NCBI RefSeq assembly: GCF_004354085.1
Contig: NZ_SMSE01000001.1
Span: 983,724-1,047,723, forward strand
Length of the DNA stretch: 64,000 bases
Reading direction: 5' to 3'
Source: Seongchinamella unica
GTDB taxonomy: Bacteria; Pseudomonadota; Gammaproteobacteria; Pseudomonadales; Halieaceae
How positions within the stretch are numbered: position 1 is the first letter of the stretch; the number at the start of each line of letters is the position of its first letter. This document shows, piece by piece, positions 39,395-49,127 of this stretch. Below the pieces are notes generated by a model. The model saw nothing but the letters and a program-made list of their open reading frames with translations. It had not been told where the DNA came from and did no database searches. The position numbers and the translations under genes are program-made.

Positions 39395-41220
39395 TGACCG
39401 ATTCTAGACTGACAACCATAACCCAACGAATTGCCAGCCGCAGCGCCGACACCCGCGCCGCCTACCTGGAAAAAATAGACCGCATGCGCGGCCAGGGCCC
39501 CCTGCGCGGCGGCCTCTCCTGCTCCAACCTGGCCCACGGTTTCGCTGCCTGCAGCGAGCGGGACAAGCAGACCCTGAAACTGACCGAGTCGGCCAATATC
39601 GGTGTCGTCAACGCCTACAACGATATGCTGTCCGCGCACCAGCCACTGGAGAGCTACCCGGCACTGATCAGGCAGGCCGCCCACGAAGTGGGCTGTACCG
39701 CCCAGGTCGCCGGTGGCGTGCCCGCCATGTGCGACGGCGTGACCCAGGGTATGCCAGGTATGGAACTGAGCCTGTTCAGCCGCGATGTGATCGCCGGGGC
39801 CACCGCCATTGCCCTGTCCCACAATATGTTCGATGGCGCCCTATGCCTGGGCGTGTGCGACAAGATTGTACCCGGCCTGCTGATCGGCGCCCTGTCCTTC
39901 GGTCACCTGCCGGTTATATTTGCCCCGGCCGGCCCCATGACGTCGGGAATATCCAACAAGGAAAAAGCCGCCGTCCGCCAGCAGTACGCCGAGGGCAAGG
40001 TGGGCCGGGACGCCCTGCTGGAGTCAGAGTCCGCCGCCTACCACGGCGAGGGCACCTGTACTTTTTACGGCACCGCCAACAGCAACCAGATGCTGATGGA
40101 GGTGATGGGCATTCATATTCCCGGAGCGGCCTTTGAACCGCCGGGGACCGAACTGCGCAACGAACTCACCCGCGCTGCCGCCCAGCGGCTTTGCAAGATC
40201 ACCGCGCTGGGCACTGAATACACCCCGCTGGCCAATGTTGTCGATGAAAAGTGCATCGTCAACGCGATTGTCGGCCTGCTGGCGACCGGCGGATCCACCA
40301 ATCACAGTATTCACTGGATCGCCATTGCCAGGGCGGCGGGTATCCTCATCAACTGGCAGGATTTCAGCGACCTGTCGGCGATCACCCCGCTGGTCGCCCG
40401 GGTGTACCCCAACGGCAGCGCCGACGTTAACCACTTTCACGCCGCCGGGGGCACCGGTTACGTGATCCGCACACTGCTGGAGAACGGCCTGCTGCACGAA
40501 GACGTGAATACCAACTGGGGGCCGGGGCTGTCCCGCTACAGCCAGGAACCCCAGCTCGAAGGCGGCAAGCTCCACTACGTGCCCGGCGTGGCCGAGAGCG
40601 CGGATACCGAGGTGCTGCGGCCCGCCGACCAACCCTTCTCCCCGGAGGGTGGTCTCAGGCTGCTCAAGGGCAATCTCGGCCGCAGTGTGATCAAGGTATC
40701 AGCCGTTGCCCCCGAGCACCGTGTGGTGGAGGCACCGGCCAAGGTGTTCTCCGACCAGGCTGAACTCTTCGCCGCATTCGAGGCCGGGGAGCTGGAACAG
40801 GATCTCATCGCCGTTGTGCGCTTCCAGGGTCCCGCTGCCAACGGTATGCCCGAACTGCACAAGATGACCCCCTACCTGGGTGTTCTGCAGGACCGGGGCT
40901 TCAAGGTCGCGCTGGTCACCGACGGCCGTATGTCAGGCGCTTCCGGCAAGGTGCCGGCAGCGATTCACCTGACCCCGGAGGCATTGCACGGTGGCCCTAT
41001 CAGCCGCGTGCAGGACGGCGACCTGCTGCGCCTTGACGCGGACAAGGGGGAACTCAGCGTGCTGGTGGCCGAGGACGAGTGGCAGGCCAGGGAGAATGCC
41101 GTCCGTGACTCGCTTGAAAGCGAGAGCGGCATGGGCCGGGAGCTGTTCGCCCACATGCGCCGTTCGGTGACCGAGGCCGAATCCGGAGCCAGCGTCTTCC
41201 AGGGCACCCCGCTATCCTGA
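39394..41220 (+). CDS. edd: Phosphogluconate dehydratase
   Basis: A 608-residue iron-sulfur dehydratase of the IlvD/Edd family. Conserved cysteines appear in [13 protein letters not shown] and in the [12 protein letters not shown] region. The position after zwf and pgl, the length and the Edd-type motifs support edd over ilvD. It converts 6-phosphogluconate to KDPG. The aldolase gene eda is not in this window. It is convergent with the alcohol dehydrogenase gene. Confidence 0.95.
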   Translation: MTDSRLTTITQRIASRSADTRAAYLEKIDRMRGQGPLRGGLSCSNLAHGFAACSERDKQTLKLTESANIGVVNAYNDMLSAHQPLESYPALIRQAAHEVGCTAQVAGGVPAMCDGVTQGMPGMELSLFSRDVIAGATAIALSHNMFDGALCLGVCDKIVPGLLIGALSFGHLPVIFAPAGPMTSGISNKEKAAVRQQYAEGKVGRDALLESESAAYHGEGTCTFYGTANSNQMLMEVMGIHIPGAAFEPPGTELRNELTRAAAQRLCKITALGTEYTPLANVVDEKCIVNAIVGLLATGGSTNHSIHWIAIARAAGILINWQDFSDLSAITPLVARVYPNGSADVNHFHAAGGTGYVIRTLLENGLLHEDVNTNWGPGLSRYSQEPQLEGGKLHYVPGVAESADTEVLRPADQPFSPEGGLRLLKGNLGRSVIKVSAVAPEHRVVEAPAKVFSDQAELFAAFEAGELEQDLIAVVRFQGPAANGMPELHKMTPYLGVLQDRGFKVALVTDGRMSGASGKVPAAIHLTPEALHGGPISRVQDGDLLRLDADKGELSVLVAEDEWQARENAVRDSLESESGMGRELFAHMRRSVTEAESGASVFQGTPLS

Positions 41221-41227
41221 GGCCCTG

Positions 41228-42433
41228 CTACTCGGTTATCTGGCTGAGGATCGCCAGGGTGCTGGCCTCGTCAAGCAGCCGCGGCACCGGGTAACCCAGG
41301 CTCTCGGCAATGGCCGCATCGGCCAGGGCGGTGTGATCCTCGCGCCGAATCAGGTCCGAGCGATCGGGTATGCCCACCTGGGTGCGTAGCTCGCGCACCG
41401 CCGCGATGAACTTGAAAGCCAGCTGCGCCTCGGCCTCACCGGGTTCACCAGCACCGACCACCAGCGCAAGCTCCGCCAGCCTCGGCTGCGCTTCTTCCCG
41501 GCAGTACTCCAGCACGTGGGGCAGTATCAGCGCGTTGGCCAGACCGTGGGGAATCCCGTACCTGCCACCCACCTGGTGGGCTATCGCATGTACGTTACCG
41601 ACATTGACCTGATTGATCGCCTTACCACCGTAAAAGGCGGCCATGGCCATACCCTCCCTGGCCTCTGAGTCGCCACCATCCTCGTAAGCATTGACCAGGT
41701 GCTGGAAGACCAGCTGCACCGCGATTCGCCCGTCTTCCAGCCGGGTACCCCGCTCCCAGACCCCGATATAGGCCTCGATGGCATGGGTCAGCGCATCCAT
41801 CCCGGTGGCGGCGGTTATGTGCGGGGGCAGCCCCGCCATCAGTGAGGCGTCAAGGGCGGCGGCCCGGGGTAACATTCCCGGCCCCGAAACCACGACTTTC
41901 TCCAGGGTTTGCGAATCCTTCACCACCGCCCCCGAAGTCGCCTCGGAGCCAGTGCCGGCGGTCGTCGGAATGGCATAAATAGGCAGCAACTCATGCTTGA
42001 CCTTACCCATCCCGACCCAGTCCCGCGGTGACTCGTCGGACGTCGCACAGGCGGAGATAAGCTTGGCGCAATCCATTACCGAGCCACCGCCAATCGCCAG
42101 CAGGGTGTCGCAGTTCTCTCGCTTTAACACGGCCAGACCGGCATCGACCTGCTCGTGCGTGGGATCGGGCAGCACACCGTCAAACCAGGCGCAGTCCACC
42201 CCCGCCTCCAGCAGGCCCGCCGCAGCGGTGTCGGCAACACCCAGTTCCCGCAGGGGCTTATCGGTGACGATCAAGACCTTGCGGGGCGACAGGCTGGCAA
42301 TATGCTGGCCCAGTTGCCGGCTGCTGCCCTGGCCGACAAAGGCCATGTGACTTGCAGCGGGCAGAATTCCTGTCATGGCACGTAACATGAGCAGGTAAAA
42401 GCGGTGGCGGAGCTTGCGAATGAAAGCGGACAT
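41228..42433 (-). CDS. Iron-containing alcohol dehydrogenase
   Basis: A 401-residue group III dehydrogenase. NAD-binding GGGSVMDCAK lies near residue 123. Iron ligands are seen as Asp in ALDASLMAGLP, His in HAIAHQVGG, and His in GIPHGLANALILPH. It has about 35 extra N-terminal residues before the domain. ATG 42433 follows GGAA; the open frame extends 19 codons further upstream without support. Substrate is unknown. Confidence 0.9.
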   Translation of the reverse strand: MSAFIRKLRHRFYLLMLRAMTGILPAASHMAFVGQGSSRQLGQHIASLSPRKVLIVTDKPLRELGVADTAAAGLLEAGVDCAWFDGVLPDPTHEQVDAGLAVLKRENCDTLLAIGGGSVMDCAKLISACATSDESPRDWVGMGKVKHELLPIYAIPTTAGTGSEATSGAVVKDSQTLEKVVVSGPGMLPRAAALDASLMAGLPPHITAATGMDALTHAIEAYIGVWERGTRLEDGRIAVQLVFQHLVNAYEDGGDSEAREGMAMAAFYGGKAINQVNVGNVHAIAHQVGGRYGIPHGLANALILPHVLEYCREEAQPRLAELALVVGAGEPGEAEAQLAFKFIAAVRELRTQVGIPDRSDLIRREDHTALADAAIAESLGYPVPRLLDEASTLAILSQITE

Positions 42434-42514
42434 CAGTGGTTTCCTTATTCTCTGGCAGGCTAATACTAGCAGACAGGCCGCCTCGGTCACCGAAGCCCGG
42501 AACGCAAAATCAGA

Positions 42515-43369
42515 CTACTGGCGCTGAATGCGCAAGATCTGCCGGATAAGGCGAATGGCGTCGGCGCTTAACTGCTCGCGACTGTCGAAGTTATCGCGCC
42601 AGATGTTCTCCGGGCTCGCGGTGCCGGACCCGACCGCCAGTGCCTGCACAACCAGCCAGCCACGATAGTCGAGGAAATCCAGGGTGGCAAAGGTCTCCTG
42701 CCATTGCACCTGACCACGGCCCAGTTCGCCGCGATGACTTTCGCTCAGGCGCACGTGCAGCAGTTGCTCGCCTGCGGCTGGCAGAGCCCGGGCGGGATTG
42801 AATTCCTCCAGGTGCGCGTGGAAGGTGTTGTACAACACACCGACGTTGCCCAGGCCAATATCCCGGCACATGCGGGCAGCGTCGGCGGCAGTATTGATCA
42901 GGTGGGCATCGAACCTGCACTGGAATTCCAGGGCCAGGGAAATGCCCATACCGGCGGCGTACTCCGCCGCGGCGCGCAGGCACTGCCTGCTCCATTCCCA
43001 CTCGCGGTCGGTAGGGGGTTTACCGGTAAACACACCCTGGGATTGAAACAGGCCACCGGACAATACCGTGCTGCCGAGGATCGCCGACTCGTCCAGCCGG
43101 GCGCGCAGGAAATCAAGCGCAGCCTGGCGCTCGGCGGGGTCGCTCGAAACGGGATTGGCCGCGGGCGGCAGCCGGGTGCTGGTGGTGACATCGAAATCCA
43201 GATTATCCAGGGCCACCCGCAACAGCTTCAGTGCGGAGCTGCCCTGGCCACAGACCGGAATTTCCACGCCCTCATAGCCCTGAGCGGCCAGCATTTCCAG
43301 TACCGGCAGCTGCTCGACCCCGGGGTTGTCTCCCCACAGTCGCATGTCCATGCCAATCCTGACGTCCAC
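42515..43369 (-). CDS. Sugar phosphate isomerase/epimerase family TIM-barrel protein
   Basis: A 284-residue protein of the AP-endonuclease-2/xylose-isomerase fold. The family landmarks are GYEGVEIPV at the first strands, LALEFQCRFDAHLI with a metal-ligand Glu, VGVLYNTFHAHLEEFNP, and a C-terminal GWLVVQAL. The start is GTG 43369, preceded by GGAG. It could be a ketose epimerase or isomerase; the exact sugar is not clear. Confidence 0.8.
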   Translation of the reverse strand: MDVRIGMDMRLWGDNPGVEQLPVLEMLAAQGYEGVEIPVCGQGSSALKLLRVALDNLDFDVTTSTRLPPAANPVSSDPAERQAALDFLRARLDESAILGSTVLSGGLFQSQGVFTGKPPTDREWEWSRQCLRAAAEYAAGMGISLALEFQCRFDAHLINTAADAARMCRDIGLGNVGVLYNTFHAHLEEFNPARALPAAGEQLLHVRLSESHRGELGRGQVQWQETFATLDFLDYRGWLVVQALAVGSGTASPENIWRDNFDSREQLSADAIRLIRQILRIQRQ

Positions 43370-43502
43370 AGGCTCTCCACTACGCTAGTCACGGCTAGAT
43401 TATCAAGCATGACAGGTACCGGCATTTTTGTCATCGCATTGGCAAAAGTGCCGATTCAGGCTCTGCTACACTGAAACTGCAGTCACCGGGGAGATTAATA
43501 AC

Positions 43503-43841
43503 ATGAGCAAGTCTATTGCGGCCACCATCACCACCGCCGTGCTTCTGGCCGTGGCGCAGGGCGCCACCAGCTCGGAGCGCCTGGACGATGGCAAGCGCTC
43601 CTATGAGCTCATCTGCGCGAAGTGCCACGAAACCGGCGTTGAGGGTGCACCCGTGGCAGGCAACCAGGAAGACTGGGCCGGTCGCTCCCACCTGTGGGAC
43701 GCGGTGCTGACCGAACACGCGCAAAAAGGCTACCTGAAAATGCCGGCCCGGGGAAACGCCGGTCATGCCACTGACTATGATATTGGCGCTGCCGCGGAAT
43801 ACATGCTGACCATTACCCATCCGGAGATGGCACCGGACTGA
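43503..43841 (+). CDS. Cytochrome c5-like protein
   Basis: A 112-residue exported mono-haem cytochrome. The signal peptide of about 23 residues ends near GATSSERL. The haem motif is CAKCH (Cys38, Cys41, His42), and the distal Met80 lies in LKMPARGN. This matches class I cytochrome c5, a soluble or membrane-attached electron carrier. The ATG is preceded by GGGGAG. It converges on the MFS gene. Confidence 0.9.
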   Translation: MSKSIAATITTAVLLAVAQGATSSERLDDGKRSYELICAKCHETGVEGAPVAGNQEDWAGRSHLWDAVLTEHAQKGYLKMPARGNAGHATDYDIGAAAEYMLTITHPEMAPD

Positions 43842-43856
43842 GTCCAGCGGCCGCTA

Positions 43857-45026
43857 TCAATACCGCGAGCGCGGCAGGATCAGCACAACAACCACCGCCA
43901 GCAGCATGATTGCCGCCAGCCCCGCCACCACCAGGTCGTAACTGCCGGTCCTGTCGTAGACATAACCGGCCAGTGGCGGCCCGACAAGCCCCAGCGGCAG
44001 GAACAGGGGACCCTGGGCGCCATTGACCTGGCCGATGACCCCGGCGGGGAAGTAACGACTGTTGAGGTAGGGGTGCATGGGCAGAAAAGCCCCACCGCTG
44101 AACCCCATCACGGCAACGCTGACGGCCACCAGCACGGTGGTATCGGCCTGCAGCAACATCAGCAGTCCCAGCATGTTCAGCAGCAGTAACGCCGCCGCGA
44201 AGAAGCGCGCATGGGGCCGGAACAGGTCCGCCAGCAGGGCCACGATGAGCTTGCCCAGCGCGCCACCGGAACCTGCCACGGCCAGGAACAGTCCGGCCTC
44301 GATAGCACTGAAGCCCCGGTTGGAAAACAGCGGCGGGTAGCAGATGGTCATGATGACCATGACGTTCAGCGTCAACGCCACGGTGATGCCCACCAGCCAG
44401 AACTCACGCTGGCGGTAAAAGCCACGGTCGAGCTTGCGCTCCACCGCGTCCACGACGGCGCCGGCATCGGCAGGGATGGCCAGTAAAATCCACAACCAGA
44501 GTACCGCCAGCAGTGACAGTGACATCAGCGCCAGGGTCTGGCGCCAGTCAAGCCACTCAAAGGAAGCGCCGATCACCGGCGGCAGCGTTACCGATGCCAC
44601 GCTGATGCCCAGCGCGGCGACCGCCAGGGCCCGCCCCTGCTGGTTGGCATACAGCTTCACCATCAGGCCATTGACCACCACCGGACCGTAAAAGGTAATG
44701 CCTATGGCGAATCCGAGGAAGCCCAGGCCGGCCTGCCAGAGGCTGGAGGACAGGCTGATGGCAAACAGGGACAGCATGGCGAACGCGCAGCCGCCGAGCA
44801 GCATGCGCCGGATGGGCCAACTGTCCACCAGCCGACCCACCATGGGCGCGATGAGGCCGGGCACCAGCAACAGCGCCACTGGTGCGATATTGATCGTTGC
44901 CACACCGACAGCAAACTCTGCGGCCACCGGCTCGACAAAAAAACCGAACAGGGAGATCAGGCCCGCGCCCAAACCCAGGCAAGTCATCCCCGCCATGGCG
45001 GGGAGCCAGGCTCTCAGCGAGCGCAT
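43857..45026 (-). CDS. MFS transporter
   Basis: A 389-residue major facilitator with about 12 helices, of the MCT-like or oxalate/formate-antiporter-like group. It starts MRSLRAWLPAMAGMTCLG. The first helix overlaps an 18-bp perfect palindrome (44987-45004) of the same GTCATCCCCGC type as the repeat at 11141. It lies 33 bases after the acetoacetate-decarboxylase-like gene, so it is likely the transporter for the minus-strand catabolic unit. Confidence 0.88.
   Translation of the reverse strand: MRSLRAWLPAMAGMTCLGLGAGLISLFGFFVEPVAAEFAVGVATINIAPVALLLVPGLIAPMVGRLVDSWPIRRMLLGGCAFAMLSLFAISLSSSLWQAGLGFLGFAIGITFYGPVVVNGLMVKLYANQQGRALAVAALGISVASVTLPPVIGASFEWLDWRQTLALMSLSLLAVLWLWILLAIPADAGAVVDAVERKLDRGFYRQREFWLVGITVALTLNVMVIMTICYPPLFSNRGFSAIEAGLFLAVAGSGGALGKLIVALLADLFRPHARFFAAALLLLNMLGLLMLLQADTTVLVAVSVAVMGFSGGAFLPMHPYLNSRYFPAGVIGQVNGAQGPLFLPLGLVGPPLAGYVYDRTGSYDLVVAGLAAIMLLAVVVVLILPRSRY
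44987..45004. repeat. 18-bp palindrome inside the MFS coding region
   Basis: TCCCCGCCATGGCGGGGA is a perfect palindrome. With flanks (GTCA before, GCCAGG after) it resembles the interspersed repeat arm at 11143-11170. It encodes part of WLPAMAGMT in the MFS protein. It may be a repeat copy captured into the gene, or a chance match. Confidence 0.55.
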
Positions 45027-45059
45027 GTCAGGACTCTGTCAGCGGGCACAGCGCAGCAG

Positions 45060-45839
45060 TCAGCTGCGCTTCGGTCCTCCGTTCTCACCGGGCCAGCGGG
45101 AGCCGGAAATCGTATCGGCGTAGGGTAAAAAGGCCTCCGCATCCAGTTCGCCGGCGAGGGTAATCTGGCGGTCGAGGAAGATGGGCCACCACAGGTGGGC
45201 CGATACCTGCTCGCGCAGGGGCAACAGACTGGCCAGCGGATCCCAGGGGCTGTCACGCAATACCAGTTCGCCCTGGACCTCTTCTTTCCACGCGGTACCG
45301 TACTTGCTCATCACGTGCACCACGTGGGGCGGGAAATCGAAACCCGTGGCCGGCCCCCCGACGCTGACCGCGCGGGAGTATTTCAGCCACCACTCGTTCT
45401 GCACCCACTCCTCGGCAGCTTCCACCGGGCCGGTGGACACGCCCTTGAATTCCACAAACGTGTAGCCCTGGTGGATGCAGCGGGCGCTGACCTGGGGCCC
45501 CAGCCGATAGTACTCGGTGGTACAGGGGTACTTGGGCTGGCCGTTGGTTTCCTGGCTGATGAAAATCGCCGACTCCTGGTCGATACCATAGCCCAGGGTG
45601 TATTCACCGGCGGTGCCCTGGTAGTCGGCATCAACGGTGGTGACGATACCGAACTCGGGCTCGTCGGGAACCGGGAAGTTATAAATGGTCAGATTCACGT
45701 GCGGATTTGCGCCCGGATCTATACCGGGGGGAAGCAGTTTGGCAATCGCCTCCGGATCGGTCCGGTAGACGATCTTGAGCATGGGCCAGTTGACGATATC
45801 GCCGGGGTTGCCCTGGGGTGCACCTGATTCATTTGTCAT
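45060..45839 (-). CDS. Acetoacetate decarboxylase family protein
   Basis: A 259-residue protein of the ADC fold. The likely Schiff-base lysine lies in QETNGQPKYP, with the family Glu upstream. True acetoacetate decarboxylases make acetone, but many relatives act on other substrates or are aldolase-dehydratases, so the reaction is not assigned. ATG 45839 follows AGGA. It is the fourth gene of the minus unit, 56 bases after the SDR. Confidence 0.82.
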   Translation of the reverse strand: MTNESGAPQGNPGDIVNWPMLKIVYRTDPEAIAKLLPPGIDPGANPHVNLTIYNFPVPDEPEFGIVTTVDADYQGTAGEYTLGYGIDQESAIFISQETNGQPKYPCTTEYYRLGPQVSARCIHQGYTFVEFKGVSTGPVEAAEEWVQNEWWLKYSRAVSVGGPATGFDFPPHVVHVMSKYGTAWKEEVQGELVLRDSPWDPLASLLPLREQVSAHLWWPIFLDRQITLAGELDAEAFLPYADTISGSRWPGENGGPKRS

Positions 45840-45895
45840 AGTTTTTTCCTTTGCTTGTCGTTCAGAGTTTGTGGAGTGCGGCTGCTCGGGCGGCC

Positions 45896-46774
45896 CTACC
45901 CCACCATCGCCGGCACAGGCGTTGTGCGATTGAGGATCATGTCGGCCCGGGCCCGTATCTTGGCATCCGTGTCCTCGGTGGTTGCCAGCAGCCAGAAGGC
46001 GTCCTGTTCCAGGCCTTTCACCGCCATCTCGGCCACTTCATCCGGGTGGGTGGTCTGTAGCTCAATGCCGTATTCGGCGGCCATCTTCTTCATGTCCTCG
46101 ACGGAATTGATGCCGGACTCGTTGCCCGCTACCGCTTTTTGCAGCGCCTCAGGGCGTACCCTGCCGGAATTGAACAGGCCGGTGTCCACCACATGGGGAC
46201 CCGGGAACAGGGCGCTGACTTTCACCGGCAGCCCGCCGGCCTGGCACTGGTAATGCAGGTTTTCGGTAATCGCGTGCACGGCGGCTTTACTGGCGGTATA
46301 GATCGGGGCATCGGGCAGGATGATATAGGCGCCGTTGCCGGAGCCGGTCACCACAAAGTGCGCCTCCTTGCCGGAGGCCACCAGGCGGGGCATAAAGGCG
46401 CGGATACTGTTAATCACCCCCCACACATTGACGTTGAGGCACCACTGCCAGTCTTTCTCGGAGTAGTCCCACATGGCGCCGCTCTCGCCGGCGCCAATAC
46501 CGGCGTTGGCAAACACCAGGTCCAGGCCGCCAAAGGCTTTCTCCGCCGCGTCGGCCAGGGCGTTGAGGCTGTCTACGGAAGTCACGTCGCAGTGCTCGAC
46601 CAGGTGATCGATACCCTCGGCGGCGAGATCCGCCGCGATCTGCTCCATGGCACTTTTATCCACATCGCCCACCACGATCCGGGCGCCCCTGCGTCCGAGG
46701 GCGAAGGCCAGTGAACGGCCCACACCGCTCGCTCCGCCGGTGATAAGCGCTACTTTACCGCTGAAATCCTGCAC
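45896..46774 (-). CDS. Short-chain dehydrogenase/reductase
   Basis: A 292-residue SDR. The cofactor motif TGGASGVGRSLAFALG is near residue 11, NAG in VFANAGIG near residue 90, and catalytic YTASK near residue 160. The start is GTG 46774, directly after the TAA of the Rieske gene and nine bases after GCAGGAG, so translation is coupled. In context it may oxidise the hydroxyl made by the Rieske enzyme. Confidence 0.9.
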   Translation of the reverse strand: MQDFSGKVALITGGASGVGRSLAFALGRRGARIVVGDVDKSAMEQIAADLAAEGIDHLVEHCDVTSVDSLNALADAAEKAFGGLDLVFANAGIGAGESGAMWDYSEKDWQWCLNVNVWGVINSIRAFMPRLVASGKEAHFVVTGSGNGAYIILPDAPIYTASKAAVHAITENLHYQCQAGGLPVKVSALFPGPHVVDTGLFNSGRVRPEALQKAVAGNESGINSVEDMKKMAAEYGIELQTTHPDEVAEMAVKGLEQDAFWLLATTEDTDAKIRARADMILNRTTPVPAMVG

Positions 46775-47749
46775 TTATGCAATCTCCTGCTTGTCCTGGG
46801 ACGTGATGTAAAACTGGCGCACCCACTTGCGGAAGGTGACCAGGGTTTTATCTTCCCGGCAGAACACCGGGCGATGCTTGTGCACCTTGTTGGCCCAGAT
46901 TGGGTAGTCGTCACCCAGCCCATCGATGATGCCTTTCATCACGTCGTCACCGGCCAGATCTTCGATCTCCCTGCGCACAATCAGGGTCCAGCGCATCAGC
47001 GTCTGGTTACGGTCGATCGGCTGCGGGCTGTTGTACATGATCATCTCCGCATTGGGGCCGTAGGTGGTGCGCACCAGGGCAAAGCCGGGGCTGTAGGTGG
47101 TGGCATGGAGGTGACTGGGATAGTCGTTGTTTTTCATGTCCGAGTGCAGGTGCATGGTGCGACCGTCCGGATCGATGGTGACCTCGGAGTCGGGTATTTC
47201 CATCTGGCTGTGAACGTAGGCGAAGTGCACCGGGTCGCAGGAATTTTCGCAGATGTCCTGGACATGGGCCGGCACCAGGTGCTCGGTGTAACGCGGCGCC
47301 GTCCAGGCCGGGTCACCGAGCTCCGGGAGGTCTGGAAGCTGCCACTGGGGAGGCGTATTCTCCGGGTGGAACCAGACGTAAACCTCGCCGTTTTTTTCCT
47401 CGGTGTGCCAGGTACGCACCCGGGCCCGCTCGGGTATATCGTCACAGTAGGGAATGCTGGAACACTTGCCGTCCTCGGCATTGAACTGCCAGCCATGGAA
47501 GGGGCAGCGCACGGTTTCGCCAATCACCCGTCCCTCATGCCCCAGGTGGGCACCCAGATGGGGGCAGAAAGCGTCCTGCAGGGCTACCCTGCCCGAGCGG
47601 GTTCGGTAAAGCACCAGTTCCCGGTCAAAGGCCTTGACCGGCTTGACCTCGCCGATGGCCAGTTGGTGCGAACGCTCCACCGAGTACCAGCCCATGGGAA
47701 ATTCAGGGGTGGTGTTGGTCTTGGATTCACAGGCTTCCACGATAGTCAT
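46775..47749 (-). CDS. Rieske non-haem iron oxygenase, KshA-like
   Basis: A 324-residue oxygenase component. The Rieske cluster is bound by Cys62/His64 (CPHLGAH) and Cys82/His85 (CPFHGW). The mononuclear iron site is Asp172, His175 and His180 in DPVHFAYVH. The layout follows 3-ketosteroid 9-alpha-hydroxylase KshA and related sterol oxygenases more than classic aromatic dioxygenases, but sequence alone does not fix the substrate. No reductase is encoded nearby. ATG 47749 follows GGAGA; the open frame upstream has no family similarity. Confidence 0.88.
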   Translation of the reverse strand: MTIVEACESKTNTTPEFPMGWYSVERSHQLAIGEVKPVKAFDRELVLYRTRSGRVALQDAFCPHLGAHLGHEGRVIGETVRCPFHGWQFNAEDGKCSSIPYCDDIPERARVRTWHTEEKNGEVYVWFHPENTPPQWQLPDLPELGDPAWTAPRYTEHLVPAHVQDICENSCDPVHFAYVHSQMEIPDSEVTIDPDGRTMHLHSDMKNNDYPSHLHATTYSPGFALVRTTYGPNAEMIMYNSPQPIDRNQTLMRWTLIVRREIEDLAGDDVMKGIIDGLGDDYPIWANKVHKHRPVFCREDKTLVTFRKWVRQFYITSQDKQEIA

Positions 47750-47795
47750 GATGGGTCTCCGTCGCCTTGCTGTCGTCTGTTCAGGGTTGCGTGTT

Positions 47796-49010
47796 TCAGT
47801 TGAAAATGGATACGTCAGGGCCGATTTCTTCGGCCACCTGCTGCAGGCGGGCCCGGTCCAGGCGGTAAAACTCGACGGCGTTCTCACCGAGAATCTTGCG
47901 CCCGTCCTGCTCCGGCAGGTTGCTGAAGGTGTCGCGTAAATACTGGGCCGTGTTGGGCCAACTGCCCTCCGGGTGCGGATAGTCGCTACCCCACATGATT
48001 TTTTCCAGGCCAATGTCATCTCGGATGTCGATGTCGGGACGCAACACGCAGGACGCGCCGATCCCGATATTGCGCTGGTAGTATTCGCTGGGCTTCATTG
48101 ACAGGTGCTCGCGGAAATTGCCCAGCTTGGCGGAAATCTGGCCCTCGCTGTAATGGAAGTCCATCAACCGCAGCCAGGGCGGTAACATGAACATCGTTCC
48201 GCCTTCGACAATCATCACCTTGAGCCGCGGAAAGCGCTCGAATACACCGCCCCAGATCATGAAGGTCAGCGGGCGGTACAGCCACCACATCACCTCGGAA
48301 ACATAAACGCCCATGGCGCCGGGCAATTGTTCGCGGTTGTCCTCGGCGGGGAAGCCGGCACCGAAATATTCGGCGTGGGGCGCGGGACCGGAGTGGAAGT
48401 GAACGATGACGCCCAGGTCTTCGCACACCTCCCAGAAGGGGTCGTACTTCACGTGGTGGTAGGCGTCCTGCTCGTACCACAGGGTGGGAATCATTACCGC
48501 CCGCAGGCCGTTGTCCACGCACCAGCGCACCGCTTCCACGGCCTGATCTACGTCCCACAGCAGGGGAATGGAGGCCACGCCGATGTGCCGCGCGGGATCA
48601 TTGCCGCACAATTCCACCAGCCAGCGGTTGTGGGCCATGGCACCGGCCCATTGCAGCTCGGGCACCATGTCCTTGGGCGACAGCCCCAGCCCGGCGCCAA
48701 AAGGGGGAGTATTCTTTTCGGTAATCCCGTCGGGGAAGATGACCTCGGCAGCAATGCCGTCATTGGCCAGCATTTTCACCCGCTCCCGGTAATCCCATGC
48801 CCCGGTGAGCTCCTGCTGGATCGGTGCCCGCCAGGCGTCGTTGATGTCCTTGATCAGGAATTGCGACTCGGACTTCTCCATCATCTCCACGGTGATGGGA
48901 ACCGCCATATCCAGCATTTCGTGGTATTTCGATTCCACGTAGGGCTTGTAGTCGGCGATGGGCAGACCGGCATGGCAATCGGTGGAGACCACCAACAATT
49001 TATCTGACAT
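47796..49010 (-). CDS. Amidohydrolase family (ACMSD-like) protein
   Basis: A 404-residue TIM-barrel metal-dependent hydrolase. It starts MSDKLLVVSTDCHAG; the usual N-terminal HxH metal pair is reduced to one His. Later landmarks are VIVHFHSG (His) and KIMWGSDYPHPEG (Asp). Relatives include decarboxylases and hydrolases of ring-cleavage products. It is the first gene of the minus unit. ATG 49010 was chosen; a GTG lies four codons upstream. Confidence 0.83.
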   Translation of the reverse strand: MSDKLLVVSTDCHAGLPIADYKPYVESKYHEMLDMAVPITVEMMEKSESQFLIKDINDAWRAPIQQELTGAWDYRERVKMLANDGIAAEVIFPDGITEKNTPPFGAGLGLSPKDMVPELQWAGAMAHNRWLVELCGNDPARHIGVASIPLLWDVDQAVEAVRWCVDNGLRAVMIPTLWYEQDAYHHVKYDPFWEVCEDLGVIVHFHSGPAPHAEYFGAGFPAEDNREQLPGAMGVYVSEVMWWLYRPLTFMIWGGVFERFPRLKVMIVEGGTMFMLPPWLRLMDFHYSEGQISAKLGNFREHLSMKPSEYYQRNIGIGASCVLRPDIDIRDDIGLEKIMWGSDYPHPEGSWPNTAQYLRDTFSNLPEQDGRKILGENAVEFYRLDRARLQQVAEEIGPDVSIFN

Positions 49011-49029
49011 GGTTGAATTCACGCTTCAG

Positions 49030-49087
49030 TTTTATCGACAAAATAACGCTACAAACGGGCAAGCTTGCACATTTGTATACAAAATAG
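49030..49087. promoter_or_regulatory. Twin operator in the TetR divergent promoter region
   Basis: TTTTATCGACAAAATAA (49030-49046) and ATTTGTATACAAAATAG (49071-49087) agree at 12 of 17 positions. The second contains the perfect 12-bp palindrome TTTGTATACAAA (49072-49083). Both lie in the only gap between the divergent units and are 41 bases apart, about four helical turns. They are the best candidates for TetR binding and for joint control of both units. Confidence 0.6.
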
Positions 49088-49127
49088 TTTAATGCCCTGA
49101 CGAATGCAACTGCATTACGGTTTATTC

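Noticed and set aside
39394-41220. Annotation of edd as dihydroxy-acid dehydratase (ilvD)
   Set aside because: Gene order directly after zwf and pgl, the overlaps and the length of about 608 residues fit Edd.
47750-48019. 90-residue extension of the Rieske protein
   Set aside because: It is low-complexity, overlaps the amidohydrolase gene, and a good GGAGA precedes the ATG at 47749.
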